Below, in pieces: positions 16,737-27,987 of a stretch of DNA of 64,000 bases. Made by a program: the position numbers and the translations under genes. The stretch covers positions 1,550,001 to 1,614,000 of the forward strand of contig NZ_CP101464.1 of NCBI RefSeq assembly GCF_024362365.1, given 5' to 3'. Numbering within the stretch: position 1 is the first letter of the stretch; every line of letters begins with the position of its first letter. Source of the stretch: Janibacter sp. CX7 (GTDB lineage: Bacteria > Actinomycetota > Actinomycetes > Actinomycetales > Dermatophilaceae). The notes beneath the pieces were generated by a model. It did no database searches and had not been told where the DNA came from. It saw only the letters and a list, made by a program, of their open reading frames with translations.

Positions 16737-17186
16737 ATGAGCGGCAACGACCACGACCAGCCCGCACGACAGGACCCGGCGACGCAGCAGTTCACCGGGG
16801 CGGAGGTGGGCCTGCCGGCCGACGCGCCGGACTCGGACTACCACCTCACCCGCGACGAGCAGGCGACCGTCGACGCGCTCAACCCCGGCACGGCGCTGCT
16901 CATCGTGCTGCGGGGGCCCAACACCGGGGCGCGCTTCCTCCTCGACGACGCCGAGGTGACGACCGGGCGCGGCCCGGACAGCGACATCTTCCTCGACGAC
17001 GTCACGGTCTCGCGCAAGCACGCGGTCTTCGCCCGTGACGGCCAGGGCTACGGCGTGCGCGACGTGGGCTCGCTCAACGGCACCTACGTCAACAAGGAGC
17101 GCATCGACCAGGCGACGCTCCGCACGGGCGACGAGGTCCAGATCGGCAAGTTCCGGCTGGTCTACTACGCCAGCTCCGCCAGCTGA
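16737..17186 (+). CDS. garA: FHA domain protein (GarA/OdhI-like)
   Basis: 149 residues with one FHA domain at about 55-145. GRGPDSDIFLDD (77-88), VSRKHAVF (91-98) and GSLNGTYVNK (111-120) contain the phosphothreonine-binding Arg, Ser and Asn. In mycobacteria and corynebacteria GarA/OdhI inhibits 2-oxoglutarate dehydrogenase and controls glutamate metabolism, switched by kinases at an N-terminal ETT motif. Here the N-terminus contains isolated threonines (TQQFT, HLTRDEQATVD) but no ETT, so the switch may differ. Good GGAGGG site. The position between gcvH and the MerR gene is that of Rv1827. Confidence 0.88.
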   Translation: MSGNDHDQPARQDPATQQFTGAEVGLPADAPDSDYHLTRDEQATVDALNPGTALLIVLRGPNTGARFLLDDAEVTTGRGPDSDIFLDDVTVSRKHAVFARDGQGYGVRDVGSLNGTYVNKERIDQATLRTGDEVQIGKFRLVYYASSAS

Positions 17187-17188
17187 CG

Positions 17189-17908
17189 TTGCCCGGCGAC
17201 CGCATCGGGATCGGCGCCCTGATCGAGCGGCTGGAGGGCGACTTCCCCGACATCTCGATCAGCAAGGTGCGCTACCTCGAGAGCGAGGGGTTGGTCTCTC
17301 CGGAGCGGACGGCCTCGGGGTACCGCAAGTACTCCGAGGACGACGTCGACCGGCTGCGCTTCGTGCTGACGGCGCAGCGTGACCGCTTCTGGCCGCTCAA
17401 GGTGATCCGTGAGCGGCTCGACGCCCACGACCGTGGCCTCGACGTCGCCGACGACGGGGCGGTCGTCGCCCCGTCGTCCGACGGTGGCGACAGTCAGCCG
17501 ACCACCACCGGACGGCTGGCACCCGCCGACCGGGGTCGCCCCCTTCGCCTCACGGCCATCGAGCTGCAGCACGCCGCCGACATCGACACCGGGACCTTCC
17601 GCGAGCTCGTCGCCTACGGTCTGCTGCCCAAGCAGCGTGACCACTTCGACCGCAGCGACCTCGAGGTCGCCCGGGCCTGCGGGGCGCTCGTGGCGGCCGG
17701 GATCGACGTGCGGCACCTGCGCCCCTTCAAGAGCGCGGCCGAGCGCGAGGTCGGTCTGGCCGAGCACGTCCTGGGCCAGCAGGCGCTGCGGGGCCGTGCC
17801 GCGGATGCCGTCGGTCTCGACGACGAGACCGTGCGGCGGCAGGTCGTCGAGGACTGCCTCGAGCTGCACCTGGCGCTCGTGCGCCGCGGCCTCGCCGACG
17901 GTGCCTGA
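17189..17908 (+). CDS. ftsR: MerR family regulator FtsR-like (Rv1828-like)
   Basis: 239 residues. An N-terminal MerR winged helix-turn-helix (ISKVRYLESEGLVSPERT, then GYRKYSEDDVDRLRFVL) is followed by an acidic linker at about 85-110 and a helical C-terminal domain. In Corynebacterium the orthologue FtsR activates ftsZ; in mycobacteria it is Rv1828. The start is a TTG two bases after the FHA gene stop, with no strong ribosome site, implying coupling to garA translation. No other start lies before the DNA-binding domain. The functional transfer from Corynebacterium is inference. Confidence 0.82.
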   Translation: MPGDRIGIGALIERLEGDFPDISISKVRYLESEGLVSPERTASGYRKYSEDDVDRLRFVLTAQRDRFWPLKVIRERLDAHDRGLDVADDGAVVAPSSDGGDSQPTTTGRLAPADRGRPLRLTAIELQHAADIDTGTFRELVAYGLLPKQRDHFDRSDLEVARACGALVAAGIDVRHLRPFKSAAEREVGLAEHVLGQQALRGRAADAVGLDDETVRRQVVEDCLELHLALVRRGLADGA

Positions 17909-17935
17909 CCGCTCCTCCCGGTGGAGGGATACGGT

Positions 17936-18430
17936 GTGGGGGTGAAGCCTCTCGACGTCCTCGGTGTCCGGGTGGAGATGCCCACCTCCCAGCCGATCGT
18001 GCTCCTGCGCGAGCGCGACGGTGGCCGTCACGTCCCGATCTGGATCGGCGCGGCCGAGGCCACCGCCATCGCCTACGCCCAAGAGGGTGTCGAGCCGCCC
18101 CGCCCGTTGACGCACGACCTGCTCGTCGACGTCATCGAGGCCCTCGGCCGGCACCTCGTGACCGTGCGGATCGACGCCGTCGTCGAGGGCGTCTTCCACG
18201 CGACCCTCGTGCTCGACGACGACACCGAGATCCCTTCGCGCAGCTCGGACGCGATCGCCCTCGCGCTGCGGACGGCGGCCGAGGTCGTCACCACGGACGC
18301 CGTCCTCGACGAGGTCGGCATCGAGTCGTCCGACGAGGAAGAGGACGAGGTGGCGAAGTTCAAGGAGTTCCTCGACGAGGTCTCGCCCGAGGACTTCGAG
18401 GCGCCCGACGAGGACCCGCCCGCGACCTGA
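17936..18430 (+). CDS. Bifunctional nuclease family protein (DUF151, Rv1829-like)
   Basis: 164 residues with a DUF151 domain: LDVLGVRVEMP, IVLLRERDGGRHVPIWIG and the SRSSDAIALALR segment. The C-terminal 40 residues are very acidic (SSDEEEDEV and DEDPPAT). The family is called bifunctional nuclease from plant and Thermotoga members; activity in actinobacteria is not established. Start choice: GTG 17936 lies seven bases after GGAGGG, whereas GTG 17942 lies thirteen bases after it. It follows the MerR gene by 27 bases. Confidence 0.85.
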   Translation: MGVKPLDVLGVRVEMPTSQPIVLLRERDGGRHVPIWIGAAEATAIAYAQEGVEPPRPLTHDLLVDVIEALGRHLVTVRIDAVVEGVFHATLVLDDDTEIPSRSSDAIALALRTAAEVVTTDAVLDEVGIESSDEEEDEVAKFKEFLDEVSPEDFEAPDEDPPAT

Positions 18431-18440
18431 TCGTTACCGA

Positions 18441-18470
18441 CACGCCCCGCCTCCCGCGGCGGGGGTGTTT
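18441..18470 (+). terminator. Hairpin terminator after the bifunctional nuclease gene
   Basis: CACGCCCCGCC paired with GGCGGGGGTG (one mismatch), six-base loop, then TTT, beginning 11 bases past the stop codon. This is one of the few hairpins here with a short T-run. Confidence 0.6.
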
Positions 18471-18573
18471 GACCGTTTGCTGGCACCGCCGTAGCGTCGA
18501 AGACATCACCGGAAGCACACCGGTGTCATCTCCGACCGCTCGGGTCGGACCGACGGTGACTCAGGAGGGCGTA

Positions 18574-19149
18574 GTGGACGCCACCAGCGACGAGGGCAAG
18601 ACCCCGGTCCGCGCCCAGGGCGTGCTCTTCGACGACGACCTGCCCGAGCTCTCCGAGGACATCGGCTACCGCGGTCCCGCCGCGTGCGCCGCAGCCGGCA
18701 TCACCTACCGCCAGCTCGACTACTGGGCCCGCACCGGCCTCGTCGAGCCCTCGGTCCGTGGAGCGGCGGGCTCCGGCAGCCAGCGTCTCTACGGCTTCCG
18801 CGACATCCTCGTGCTCAAGGTCGTCAAGCGACTGCTCGACACCGGTGTCTCCCTCCAGCAGATCCGCGTCGCCATCACGCACCTGCGTGAGCGCGGCGTC
18901 GAGGACCTCGCCCAGATCACCCTGATGAGCGACGGGGCCAGCGTCTACGAGTGCACCTCCGCCGACGAGGTCATCGACCTCGTCCAGGGCGGTCAGGGTG
19001 TCTTCGGCATCGCCGTCGGCCGTGTCTGGCGCGAGGTCGAGGGCTCCCTGCTCGAGATCCCGAGCGAGCGCATGGGTGGCGGCGACGCCGCGCCGACCGA
19101 GCTCCCCGGTGACGAGCTGTCGGCTCGCCGCCGCGCCAAGCTCGCCTGA
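18574..19149 (+). CDS. MerR family transcriptional regulator (Rv1830-like)
   Basis: 191 residues. A helix-turn-helix of MerR type at about 30-95 (AACAAAGITYRQLDYWARTG and QRLYGFRDILVLKVVKRLL, each read in part) is followed by SLQQIRVAITHLRERG and a variable C-terminus. This is the second MerR of the conserved block, Rv1830 in mycobacteria, where it has been linked to cell-division gene control. GTG 18574 was chosen because AGGAGGG ends four bases before it; longer upstream frames have no ribosome site. It precedes the gcvP riboswitch on the same strand. Confidence 0.85.
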   Translation: MDATSDEGKTPVRAQGVLFDDDLPELSEDIGYRGPAACAAAGITYRQLDYWARTGLVEPSVRGAAGSGSQRLYGFRDILVLKVVKRLLDTGVSLQQIRVAITHLRERGVEDLAQITLMSDGASVYECTSADEVIDLVQGGQGVFGIAVGRVWREVEGSLLEIPSERMGGGDAAPTELPGDELSARRRAKLA

Positions 19150-19199
19150 CGCACCGTACGGGGCCACGGCCGCTGATAGCCTGTGGCCGCTGCTCACCC

Positions 19200-19305
19200 C
19201 ACGGGGGAGAGTCCTCGCGCGTCTCGCGCGGGGCGCCGAAGGGGCAAACTCCCCGGAACCTCTCAGGCGCCAGGACCTCGTGGATCAGGCACCTCTGGAG
19301 CGCCC
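19200..19305 (+). ncRNA. Glycine riboswitch (single aptamer) upstream of gcvP
   Basis: The leader contains the conserved glycine-aptamer blocks in order: GGGGGAGAG, GCGCCGAAGGGGCAAACTC, CTCTCAGGCGCCAGGAC and the linker-type CTCTGGAGCGCC. Only one full aptamer is visible; the tail after CTCTGGAG does not contain a second CCGAAGG block. It directly precedes gcvP, the classic target, where glycine binding turns expression on. Recognition is by sequence motifs, not by covariance scoring. Confidence 0.9.
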
Positions 19306-19321
19306 TCGCGTGACAGATGGG

Positions 19322-19358
19322 GAGGCTGGCTTTGTACACCCGCGTCCAAGGGAGCCTC
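19322..19358 (+). promoter_or_regulatory. Possible expression platform before the gcvP start
   Basis: GAGGCT (19322-19327) can pair with AGCCTC (19353-19358), the six bases just before the gcvP ATG and touching its AAGGGA ribosome site. This suggests control of translation initiation by the riboswitch. The pairing is seen; the mechanism is inferred. Confidence 0.45.
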
Positions 19359-22232
<2,874 letters not shown>

Positions 22233-22267
22233 GCCACCGGGGCACCCCCGAACCACGGGTGACCCGA

Positions 22268-22310
22268 CGAGCCCCGGCGTCGCACGCATCTCGTGCGAAG
22301 CCGGGGCTCG
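22268..22310 (+). terminator. Hairpin terminator after gcvP
   Basis: CGAGCCCCGGC and its complement form 11-base arms, extended by an inner CGCACG/CGTGCG stem, 35 bases past the gcvP stop. Confidence 0.8.
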
Positions 22311-22434
22311 CTGCTGTACTGGACGGCGGAGGGCGGGGACGAACGGCACTGGTCCCCGCCCACGGGGACGAACGGCACTGACGACCCACGCCTCGGGCCG
22401 ACATCCTGCGCTCGATCCACCGCCCCCGCCGCTG

Positions 22435-22466
22435 AACCCTGCAAAACCCTAGGGTCTTGCAGGGTT
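22435..22466. repeat. 32-bp palindrome, copy 1
   Basis: Arms AACCCTGCAA and TTGCAGGGTT flank the inner palindrome ACCCT-AGGGT, separated by single bases (A and C) that do not pair: 30 of 32 positions are symmetric. It could form a long hairpin or bind a dimeric or tetrameric protein. Confidence 0.85.
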
Positions 22467-22636
22467 GGGGCTGGTTCCGCCCAACGGCCGCACGACCATA
22501 GGGAATTCGAAGGGGGAGGGGCGGTCGTCAATGCGGCGAGACCAACGGGACTGGTCCCCGCCCACGGGGACGAACGGAACTGACGACCCACGCCTCGGGC
22601 CGACATCCTGCGCTCGATCCACCGCCCCCGCGGCTG

Positions 22637-22668
22637 AACCCTGCAAAACCCTAGGGTCTTGCAGGGTT
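22637..22668. repeat. 32-bp palindrome, copy 2
   Basis: Identical in sequence to the copy 202 bases to the left, including the unpaired A and C. Conservation between units is complete over these 32 bases, while flanking bases vary. Confidence 0.85.
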
Positions 22669-22783
22669 GGGGCTGGTTCCGCCCAACGGCCGCACGACCT
22701 TAAGGAAATTCGAAGGGGGAGGGGCGGTCGTTGATGCGGGGAGACGAACGGGACTGGTCCCCGGCCACGGGGACGAAGGGGGA

Positions 22784-25700
22784 TCAGGCCGCGCCCTGGA
22801 CCCCCACGACCGTGACGGTCGAGCCGTGCTGGGCCTTGTCGACCCGCACCTGAGTGGGGATGCGAGTGCGCATCTCGCTGACGTGGCTCACCACACCGAC
22901 GCAGCGCCCTCCGTCGCGCAGCGCGTCGAGGACGTCGAGCACCTGCTCGAGGCTGTCCTGGTCGAGACTGCCGAATCCTTCGTCGACGAAGAGCGTGCCG
23001 AACTCGAGCCCACCCGACTCCTCGCGGATCGCATCGGCCAGCCCGAGAGCCAGAGCCAGTGACGCGGTGAAGGACTCGCCACCGGACAGGGTCGCCGTCG
23101 CCCGGTCCTGACCGGTCCACAGGTCGCGCACGACCAGGCCGAGCCCGCCGCGTCGACGGCCCCTGGCAGAGGCGTCGTCGTGGGCGAGCTCGTATCGGCC
23201 GTCTGCCATCACCGACAGCCGTGAGTTGGCCAGCTCGACGATTCGCTCCAGCCGGGCAGCGAGGACATAGGTGCTCAGGCGCATGCGCTTGTCGTTGTCG
23301 GCGCTCGTCCCCGTCACCAGGTCGGCCATCCGACGCACGAGCTCGGCCTCGGCTGCAGCAGGTCCGATGCGCGTGCACTCGTCGACGACGAGCTGGGTGA
23401 CCCGCGTCAGCTGTCGGTGCACGGTCGACGTGCTTGCCTGGTGCCGGCGCGCGTCATCTGCGGCGTGCTTGGCCCGGGACGCGGTCTCGGCCAGGTCGTC
23501 GACGTCGACGGGCTGGGTCTCGAGCGCGTCGACGACGTCCGGCTCGGCGAGGACCCCACGGGCCGTCGCCAGCTGCTGCTCGTGGGCATGCACGCGCGCC
23601 TCGAGTGCGGCGATCTCTGGCCGCGGAAGAGCCGCGGCCCGCACCTCGGCCGCACCGTCGAAGCCGTGCTCGCCCAGGGCGCCCGCCAGGTGCTCGGCGG
23701 CATCGGTGACCCCGTCACGGGCGCGGCGCTCGTCGAGGGTCGCCGAAGCGAGGTTCTCCGCGAGGGCTCGGGCGCGGGAGTGACCTTCGTCGACATCCCG
23801 GGCGGCATCGAGAAGGGGAGTGACCCACTCGACGGACCCGTCGGCCATCGGTGAGAGCGCGACGTCGTGCCCGCCGGCGTGGTCGTCGTGGTCGTCAGCC
23901 GGGTCGGCACAGACGCAGGCGGCGTGCTCGAGCACGACTACTCTCACGATGTCGGCGGCCTCGACCATCTGCTCGGTGATCTGATCGTGCCGGGCACGCA
24001 GGGCCGCGAGCTCGTCCGCAGCGACGCGCACGGACTCGTGTGCGCGCTCCAGCCGCGCGGCGCGCGCGTCGACCCGACGCGCCACGTCGTCGGCGGCGCC
24101 GACCGCGGTGCGCAGCCGGGCAACGTCCTGCGCAAGCTGCTCGCGTGCGCTCACCTCGGCGGCAGACACCTCGAAGGGATCAGCGCTCTCGTCGGTCGTG
24201 CCGGACTCGTCCGCCCCAGCCAGTCGGGCGACCTCGGCGCGTGCGACCTCGAGCCGGGAGGCGACGGCGTCACGTGCCTGGCGTGCGGCCTCGTGGACCT
24301 GCTCGGCACGGGTGGCGGCCGCACGGGCCGCTTCGATGTCCGCGGGCCTGACCACGCGGGCGGCTTCGGCCAGCCGGGGGTGCTCGGTCGACCCGCAGAC
24401 GGCGCACGGGTCACCGTCGGAGAGCAACCCCGCGAGCTCGCCGGCCATGTTGTCGAGTCGGGCCGCGACGAGCTCGTTGAGCGCCTCGCGCAGCTCCTGG
24501 GCATGGCCGCGAGCCTCCTGGGCCTCGTCGGTCGCCCGGCGAAGCTGCTCGTCGACGGTCCGGCCATGCCGGCGAGCGGCGATGAGGGCCTCGACACGCT
24601 CCAGCTCCGCAGCAGAGGTAGCCAGCTGCTCGCGGTCGTGCTGGAGCCTCTCCAGGACGGACTCGTCGGCCTCGGCCTCGGTCTCGAGGCGGGCCACGAG
24701 CCCCTCGGTTCGCTCGAGCGCGGAACGTGCATCTGCCAGCCGCTCGGCCACGGCCGGCAGCTCCGCCGATCGGCGCCGCAAGCCGGCCGCCTCGTGCCGC
24801 GCCCGCTCAATACGAGCGCCACCCGCGTCGAGCACCTCGAGCAGCTCAACCCCACGGGCCTGCGCGGACGCCTCGGCCTCACGACCGGGCGCGGAGGCCT
24901 CCCACCGTGCACGCAGCTCCTGGGGGAGGGCCTTGGCAGCAGCCTCCCGGGCCAGCTGAGCCTCCGCGAGTGTGGACTCGGCGCGCGCCGTGGCCTCGAC
25001 GTGCGGGAGCACGGCAGCCGCAGCCCGTGCTTCCTCGAGGGTGCGGCGACGCCGGGCGTGCTCGTCGGCGACGGACTCGAGCTCCGCCACCTGCCGCCGG
25101 GCCACCAGGCCACGACGCCGCAGGTCGGCTCGTCGACGCTCCGCGTCGAGGGCCTCGCGCGATGCGACGGCGGCGGCGTCGGTGCGGTCCACGCGGGCCA
25201 TCGCCTCCGCGGTCACCATGTCGAAGGCCTCGCCGACCGCCCGGAGCGCGACCGGCAGCTGCGTCGGGTCGAGCTCGGCCCACGGGGCATCGGGCTCTGG
25301 CAGCTCGACGTCGATCGCGGACAGGACGTCGACGAGGTGCGTCACATGGGTGGTGAGCCGTCCGCGTGACTGCGAGAGCGTCGCCTCGGCGTCCTGCCGG
25401 CGTCTGACGAGCACGTCCTCGACCGCGGCGAAGTCCGAGACGTCGAAGAGCCGCTCGAGGACCTCGCGGCGCTGCTCGTCGCTCGCGCGCAGGAAGGCGG
25501 CGAAGTCGCCCTGGGGCAGCATGACGACCCGGCGGAACTGCTCGAGCCCCATGCCGAGCAGGTCGTCGAGGAACTGCGCCGTTTCGTCGATGCGGGTGCT
25601 GAGGGTCCGCCACCGCGAGCTCTCGCGCTCCTCGAGACGCACGCCCGCCGGCTCGGTGGTCGTGCCGGACCCTCGCCGCTTGGGGCGCTCATGAGCAGGG

Positions 25701-25981
25701 TGACGCACCACCCGCAGGCGACGCCCGGCCAGGGTCAGCTCGAGCTCCACCTCGGTCGGCACGTCGGCGGCAGCGTGCTGGCTGCGGAGCGAGGTGCTCT
25801 GCCGGTCACCCGGCACCCCCGCGTAGAGCGCGAAGCAGATCGCGTCGAGCAGGCTCGTCTTGCCCGAGCCGGTCGGGCCGTGGATGAGGTAGAGCCCGCC
25901 CTCGCCGATCGTCTCGAGGTCGAGCTCGACGGTGCCGGCGAAGGGGCCGAAGGCGCTGGCTCTAAGGCGGTGCAGCCTCAC
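22784..25981 (-). CDS. sbcC: Exonuclease SbcC (SMC-like ATPase, Rad50 homologue)
   Basis: 1065 residues. Walker A is GPTGSGKTS at 35-43, then two long coiled coils meet at a zinc hook CAVC (Cys526 and Cys529), and the C-terminal lobe carries the ABC signature SGGES near 966 and Walker B VDEGFGSLD around 999-1007. With SbcD it cleaves hairpins, cruciforms and blocked DNA ends. The GTG start lies in a 4-base GTGA overlap with the sbcD stop. Its 3' end abuts the palindromic tandem repeat, which is the kind of structure SbcCD would attack. Length is normal for the family. Confidence 0.95.
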   Translation of the reverse strand: MRLHRLRASAFGPFAGTVELDLETIGEGGLYLIHGPTGSGKTSLLDAICFALYAGVPGDRQSTSLRSQHAAADVPTEVELELTLAGRRLRVVRHPAHERPKRRGSGTTTEPAGVRLEERESSRWRTLSTRIDETAQFLDDLLGMGLEQFRRVVMLPQGDFAAFLRASDEQRREVLERLFDVSDFAAVEDVLVRRRQDAEATLSQSRGRLTTHVTHLVDVLSAIDVELPEPDAPWAELDPTQLPVALRAVGEAFDMVTAEAMARVDRTDAAAVASREALDAERRRADLRRRGLVARRQVAELESVADEHARRRRTLEEARAAAAVLPHVEATARAESTLAEAQLAREAAAKALPQELRARWEASAPGREAEASAQARGVELLEVLDAGGARIERARHEAAGLRRRSAELPAVAERLADARSALERTEGLVARLETEAEADESVLERLQHDREQLATSAAELERVEALIAARRHGRTVDEQLRRATDEAQEARGHAQELREALNELVAARLDNMAGELAGLLSDGDPCAVCGSTEHPRLAEAARVVRPADIEAARAAATRAEQVHEAARQARDAVASRLEVARAEVARLAGADESGTTDESADPFEVSAAEVSAREQLAQDVARLRTAVGAADDVARRVDARAARLERAHESVRVAADELAALRARHDQITEQMVEAADIVRVVVLEHAACVCADPADDHDDHAGGHDVALSPMADGSVEWVTPLLDAARDVDEGHSRARALAENLASATLDERRARDGVTDAAEHLAGALGEHGFDGAAEVRAAALPRPEIAALEARVHAHEQQLATARGVLAEPDVVDALETQPVDVDDLAETASRAKHAADDARRHQASTSTVHRQLTRVTQLVVDECTRIGPAAAEAELVRRMADLVTGTSADNDKRMRLSTYVLAARLERIVELANSRLSVMADGRYELAHDDASARGRRRGGLGLVVRDLWTGQDRATATLSGGESFTASLALALGLADAIREESGGLEFGTLFVDEGFGSLDQDSLEQVLDVLDALRDGGRCVGVVSHVSEMRTRIPTQVRVDKAQHGSTVTVVGVQGAA

Positions 25982-27159
25982 GCCGCGCCTCGCCGTCGTC
26001 GCCGGGGAGCGCCGTGCTCCTCGGCCCGGTCACGGTCACGCCGGCCGGCCTCGAGGGCGTCACCCAGAAGCCGCCGCTCGGACTCGTCGGCGATCGCGCC
26101 GCGCCGCACGTCGCTGACGAAGTCGCAACACACGTCGAGCGGCTCGCGCTGCCGCACCCGGGCGGCATAGCTGCGCACCGGCACGACCTCACCCGTGGGC
26201 TCGAAGCACAGCTGCAGCAGGTGCGGGAAGCGTCGACGCAGCCGGTCGTAGGCACCGACGGGACGGACCGGGTCGGTGAGCGTGACCTGGACCCAGGCCT
26301 GCTCGGCGGCCGTGTGGCGGGCGTCGGTGAGGACCTCGTCGAGGTGCCCCCGCACGAGGGCGAGCTCGCGGTGGACGGGGGCGGCGACGTGCTCGACCGT
26401 GGTCAGGCCACGCTCGTCGATCTCGACGAGCAGCGACCCCTTCGTCTGGCCGGCCTCGCCGAAGGACATGGCAACGGGGGAACCGCTGTAGCGGACGGTC
26501 TCGCCGATCTGCTGCGGGCGGTGCAGGTGACCGAGAGCGGTGTAGGCGGCCCCGTCGAAGGTGCTCGCGGGCACCATCGCGACGCCGCCGGTCGTGATGT
26601 CGCGCTCGGAGTCGCTCGCCGCCCCACCGCTCGCGAAGCAGTGGGCCATGACGACGCTGCGCGGTCCCCGCCCGGCCAGGTCGGCACGGACCCGGTCCAT
26701 CGCGGCGCCGAGCACCGCCGTGTGGGACCGCTCGGTCACGCCGAGGGCGTCGGTGACGGTCGTCGCGGTCGGCTCGAGGTAGGGGATCGCGTGGATCGCC
26801 GTGTCGCCGACGAGCACCGGGGTGCCCACGGTGCTCACGTCGGAGCGGATGTGCAGGCCGGCCCGGCTGAGCAGGTCGGCGGCGAAGCCGAGTCGGATCG
26901 CCGAGTCGTGGTTGCCGCTGGACAGGACGACCTGGGCGCCGGCGTCGATGAGCCGGGTGACGCTCTCGGAGAGCAGCTCCACGGCGTCGGGCGGGGGCAG
27001 GGCGCGGTCGTAGACATCGCCCGAGACCAGGACGGCGTCGACCCCCTCGGAGCGGACCGTCTCGACGAGGTGGTCCACGTACTCCGCCTGGGCAGGCAGC
27101 AGGCCGGCGCCGTGGAAGGAGCGCCCCAGGTGCCAGTCGGAGGTGTGGATCAGCTTCAC
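25978..27159 (-). CDS. sbcD: Exonuclease SbcD (Mre11 homologue)
   Basis: 393-residue metallophosphoesterase nuclease. Metal-binding motifs are in order: HTSDWHLG (Asp8, His10), GDVYDR (47-52), GNHD (82-85), a later MAHCF and GHLHRPQ. It forms the nuclease core of SbcCD. The start was set at GTG 27159, which places the first beta strand VKLIHTSDWH at the N-terminus, with AGG nine bases upstream; GTG 27165 is equally possible. A longer frame reaches 27228 but that part does not look like SbcD. It overlaps sbcC and forms a two-gene operon. Confidence 0.95.
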   Translation of the reverse strand: MKLIHTSDWHLGRSFHGAGLLPAQAEYVDHLVETVRSEGVDAVLVSGDVYDRALPPPDAVELLSESVTRLIDAGAQVVLSSGNHDSAIRLGFAADLLSRAGLHIRSDVSTVGTPVLVGDTAIHAIPYLEPTATTVTDALGVTERSHTAVLGAAMDRVRADLAGRGPRSVVMAHCFASGGAASDSERDITTGGVAMVPASTFDGAAYTALGHLHRPQQIGETVRYSGSPVAMSFGEAGQTKGSLLVEIDERGLTTVEHVAAPVHRELALVRGHLDEVLTDARHTAAEQAWVQVTLTDPVRPVGAYDRLRRRFPHLLQLCFEPTGEVVPVRSYAARVRQREPLDVCCDFVSDVRRGAIADESERRLLGDALEAGRRDRDRAEEHGAPRRRRRGAA

Positions 27160-27265
27160 GACCACCAACCTAGGAGCCCTCACCGACAACCCCGTGGCGC
27201 GACACCCCCTTCGCCCGAGCCGTGGCACGAGGCACGAAGGGGGTGGGGCCGCCCCCTGCGCGGCC

Positions 27266-27873
27266 TCACTCCCCGGGCAGTCGGCCCGTCAGTCGGCGGC
27301 CAGCGCAGCGGCCGGGGCGACCCCGTGCCGCCCGACGGGCCGACAGCGCGGACGTCGATCGCTCCGTCGAAGGGATCCGACCCCTGGACGATCCGGTAGG
27401 CCGCGAGCCCGACCTCGCGGGGCACCTCGTGCAGGTCGGCCAGCCCCTCGGTGGGGGCGTACGCGAGGTGAGGGACCTCCCCTTCGTCGTCCGTGGTGCG
27501 CAGGACACCCACGAAGTGCCGGGTCTCGGCGAGGGCCCCGCGGGCGGTCGTACCGATGGTCGTGAGCGCGGCGTGGGCCTGCTCCCGGCCGAAGTCCGTG
27601 CCGTGCCGGGCGGCGCAGGCGGCGCCGTCGGCCTGCACGACGACGACGCTCAGCGGCTGGGCCACGACGTCGTGCATCTCGCGCGCGATGCGGGTGCGCT
27701 CGCCCTGGACGGCGATCCGGGCTCGCTGGTCACGATCGCGGCGAGACCCAGGCCGAGGCGTCTGATGCCGGCATCGGTGAGTCGGCGGCGACGAGCTGAC
27801 CCACGTGCCCGTCGAACCAGTCCCGGACGCTGGTGGTCGTCCCCGCTCGCCGGGGTGCCGTCTCGGAGATCAC
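27266..27873 (-). pseudogene. Remnant of a NarL-type sensor histidine kinase
   Basis: In one frame (about 27340-27750) the sequence ERTRIAREMHDVVAQPLSV continues into VQADGAACAARHG and EVGLAAYRIVQ. This is the dimerisation domain of a HisKA_3 histidine kinase with its phospho-accepting His. There is no membrane domain before it and no ATP-binding domain after it. The region before it, from a GTG at 27873, reads SVRDWFDGHVGQLVAADSP in another frame, and the end GRRLTGRLPGE followed by a stop is in a third frame and resembles a kinase C-terminus. Internal deletions and frameshifts therefore have destroyed the gene. No response regulator gene is adjacent. Confidence 0.65.
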
Positions 27874-27987
27874 CGACCGAGCGTAGGCAGGACGAAGGGG
27901 GTGCCGCATCCGACCGTGGTCTGATCCTCGCCGCGGGTCGGTCGCGTGGGTAGATTCGACTGCAGCCGACCCGGAAGAGGTGGACTC

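Larger units (their letters stand above)
22334..22783. repeat. 202-bp tandem repeat, about 2.1 copies, between gcvP and sbcC
   Basis: Unit 1 is 22351-22552 and unit 2 is 22553-22755, period 202-203 bases, differing at only a few positions (for example CATAGGGAATTC against CTTAAGGAAATTC). A third copy begins at 22756 and stops at the sbcC stop codon. Each unit starts with the hairpin GTCCCC-GCCCAC-GGGGAC, then contains GACGACCCACGCCTCGGG and a 32-base palindrome. There is also a short direct repeat, GGGGACGAACGGCACT, at 22334 and 22364. No conserved ORF is evident. This fills the 550-base gene-free stretch. The class of element is unknown; it could be an intergenic palindromic repeat family or a duplicated terminator. 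Confidence 0.85.

Noticed and set aside
22334..22783. Possible CRISPR array in the repeat region
   Set aside because: Repeat unit is about 202 bases with only two copies and no short repeat-spacer pattern or cas genes.
22449..23378. Open frame spanning the tandem repeat with a repeated peptide
   Set aside because: It runs into the sbcC coding region in a wrong frame; peptide repetition only mirrors the DNA repeat.
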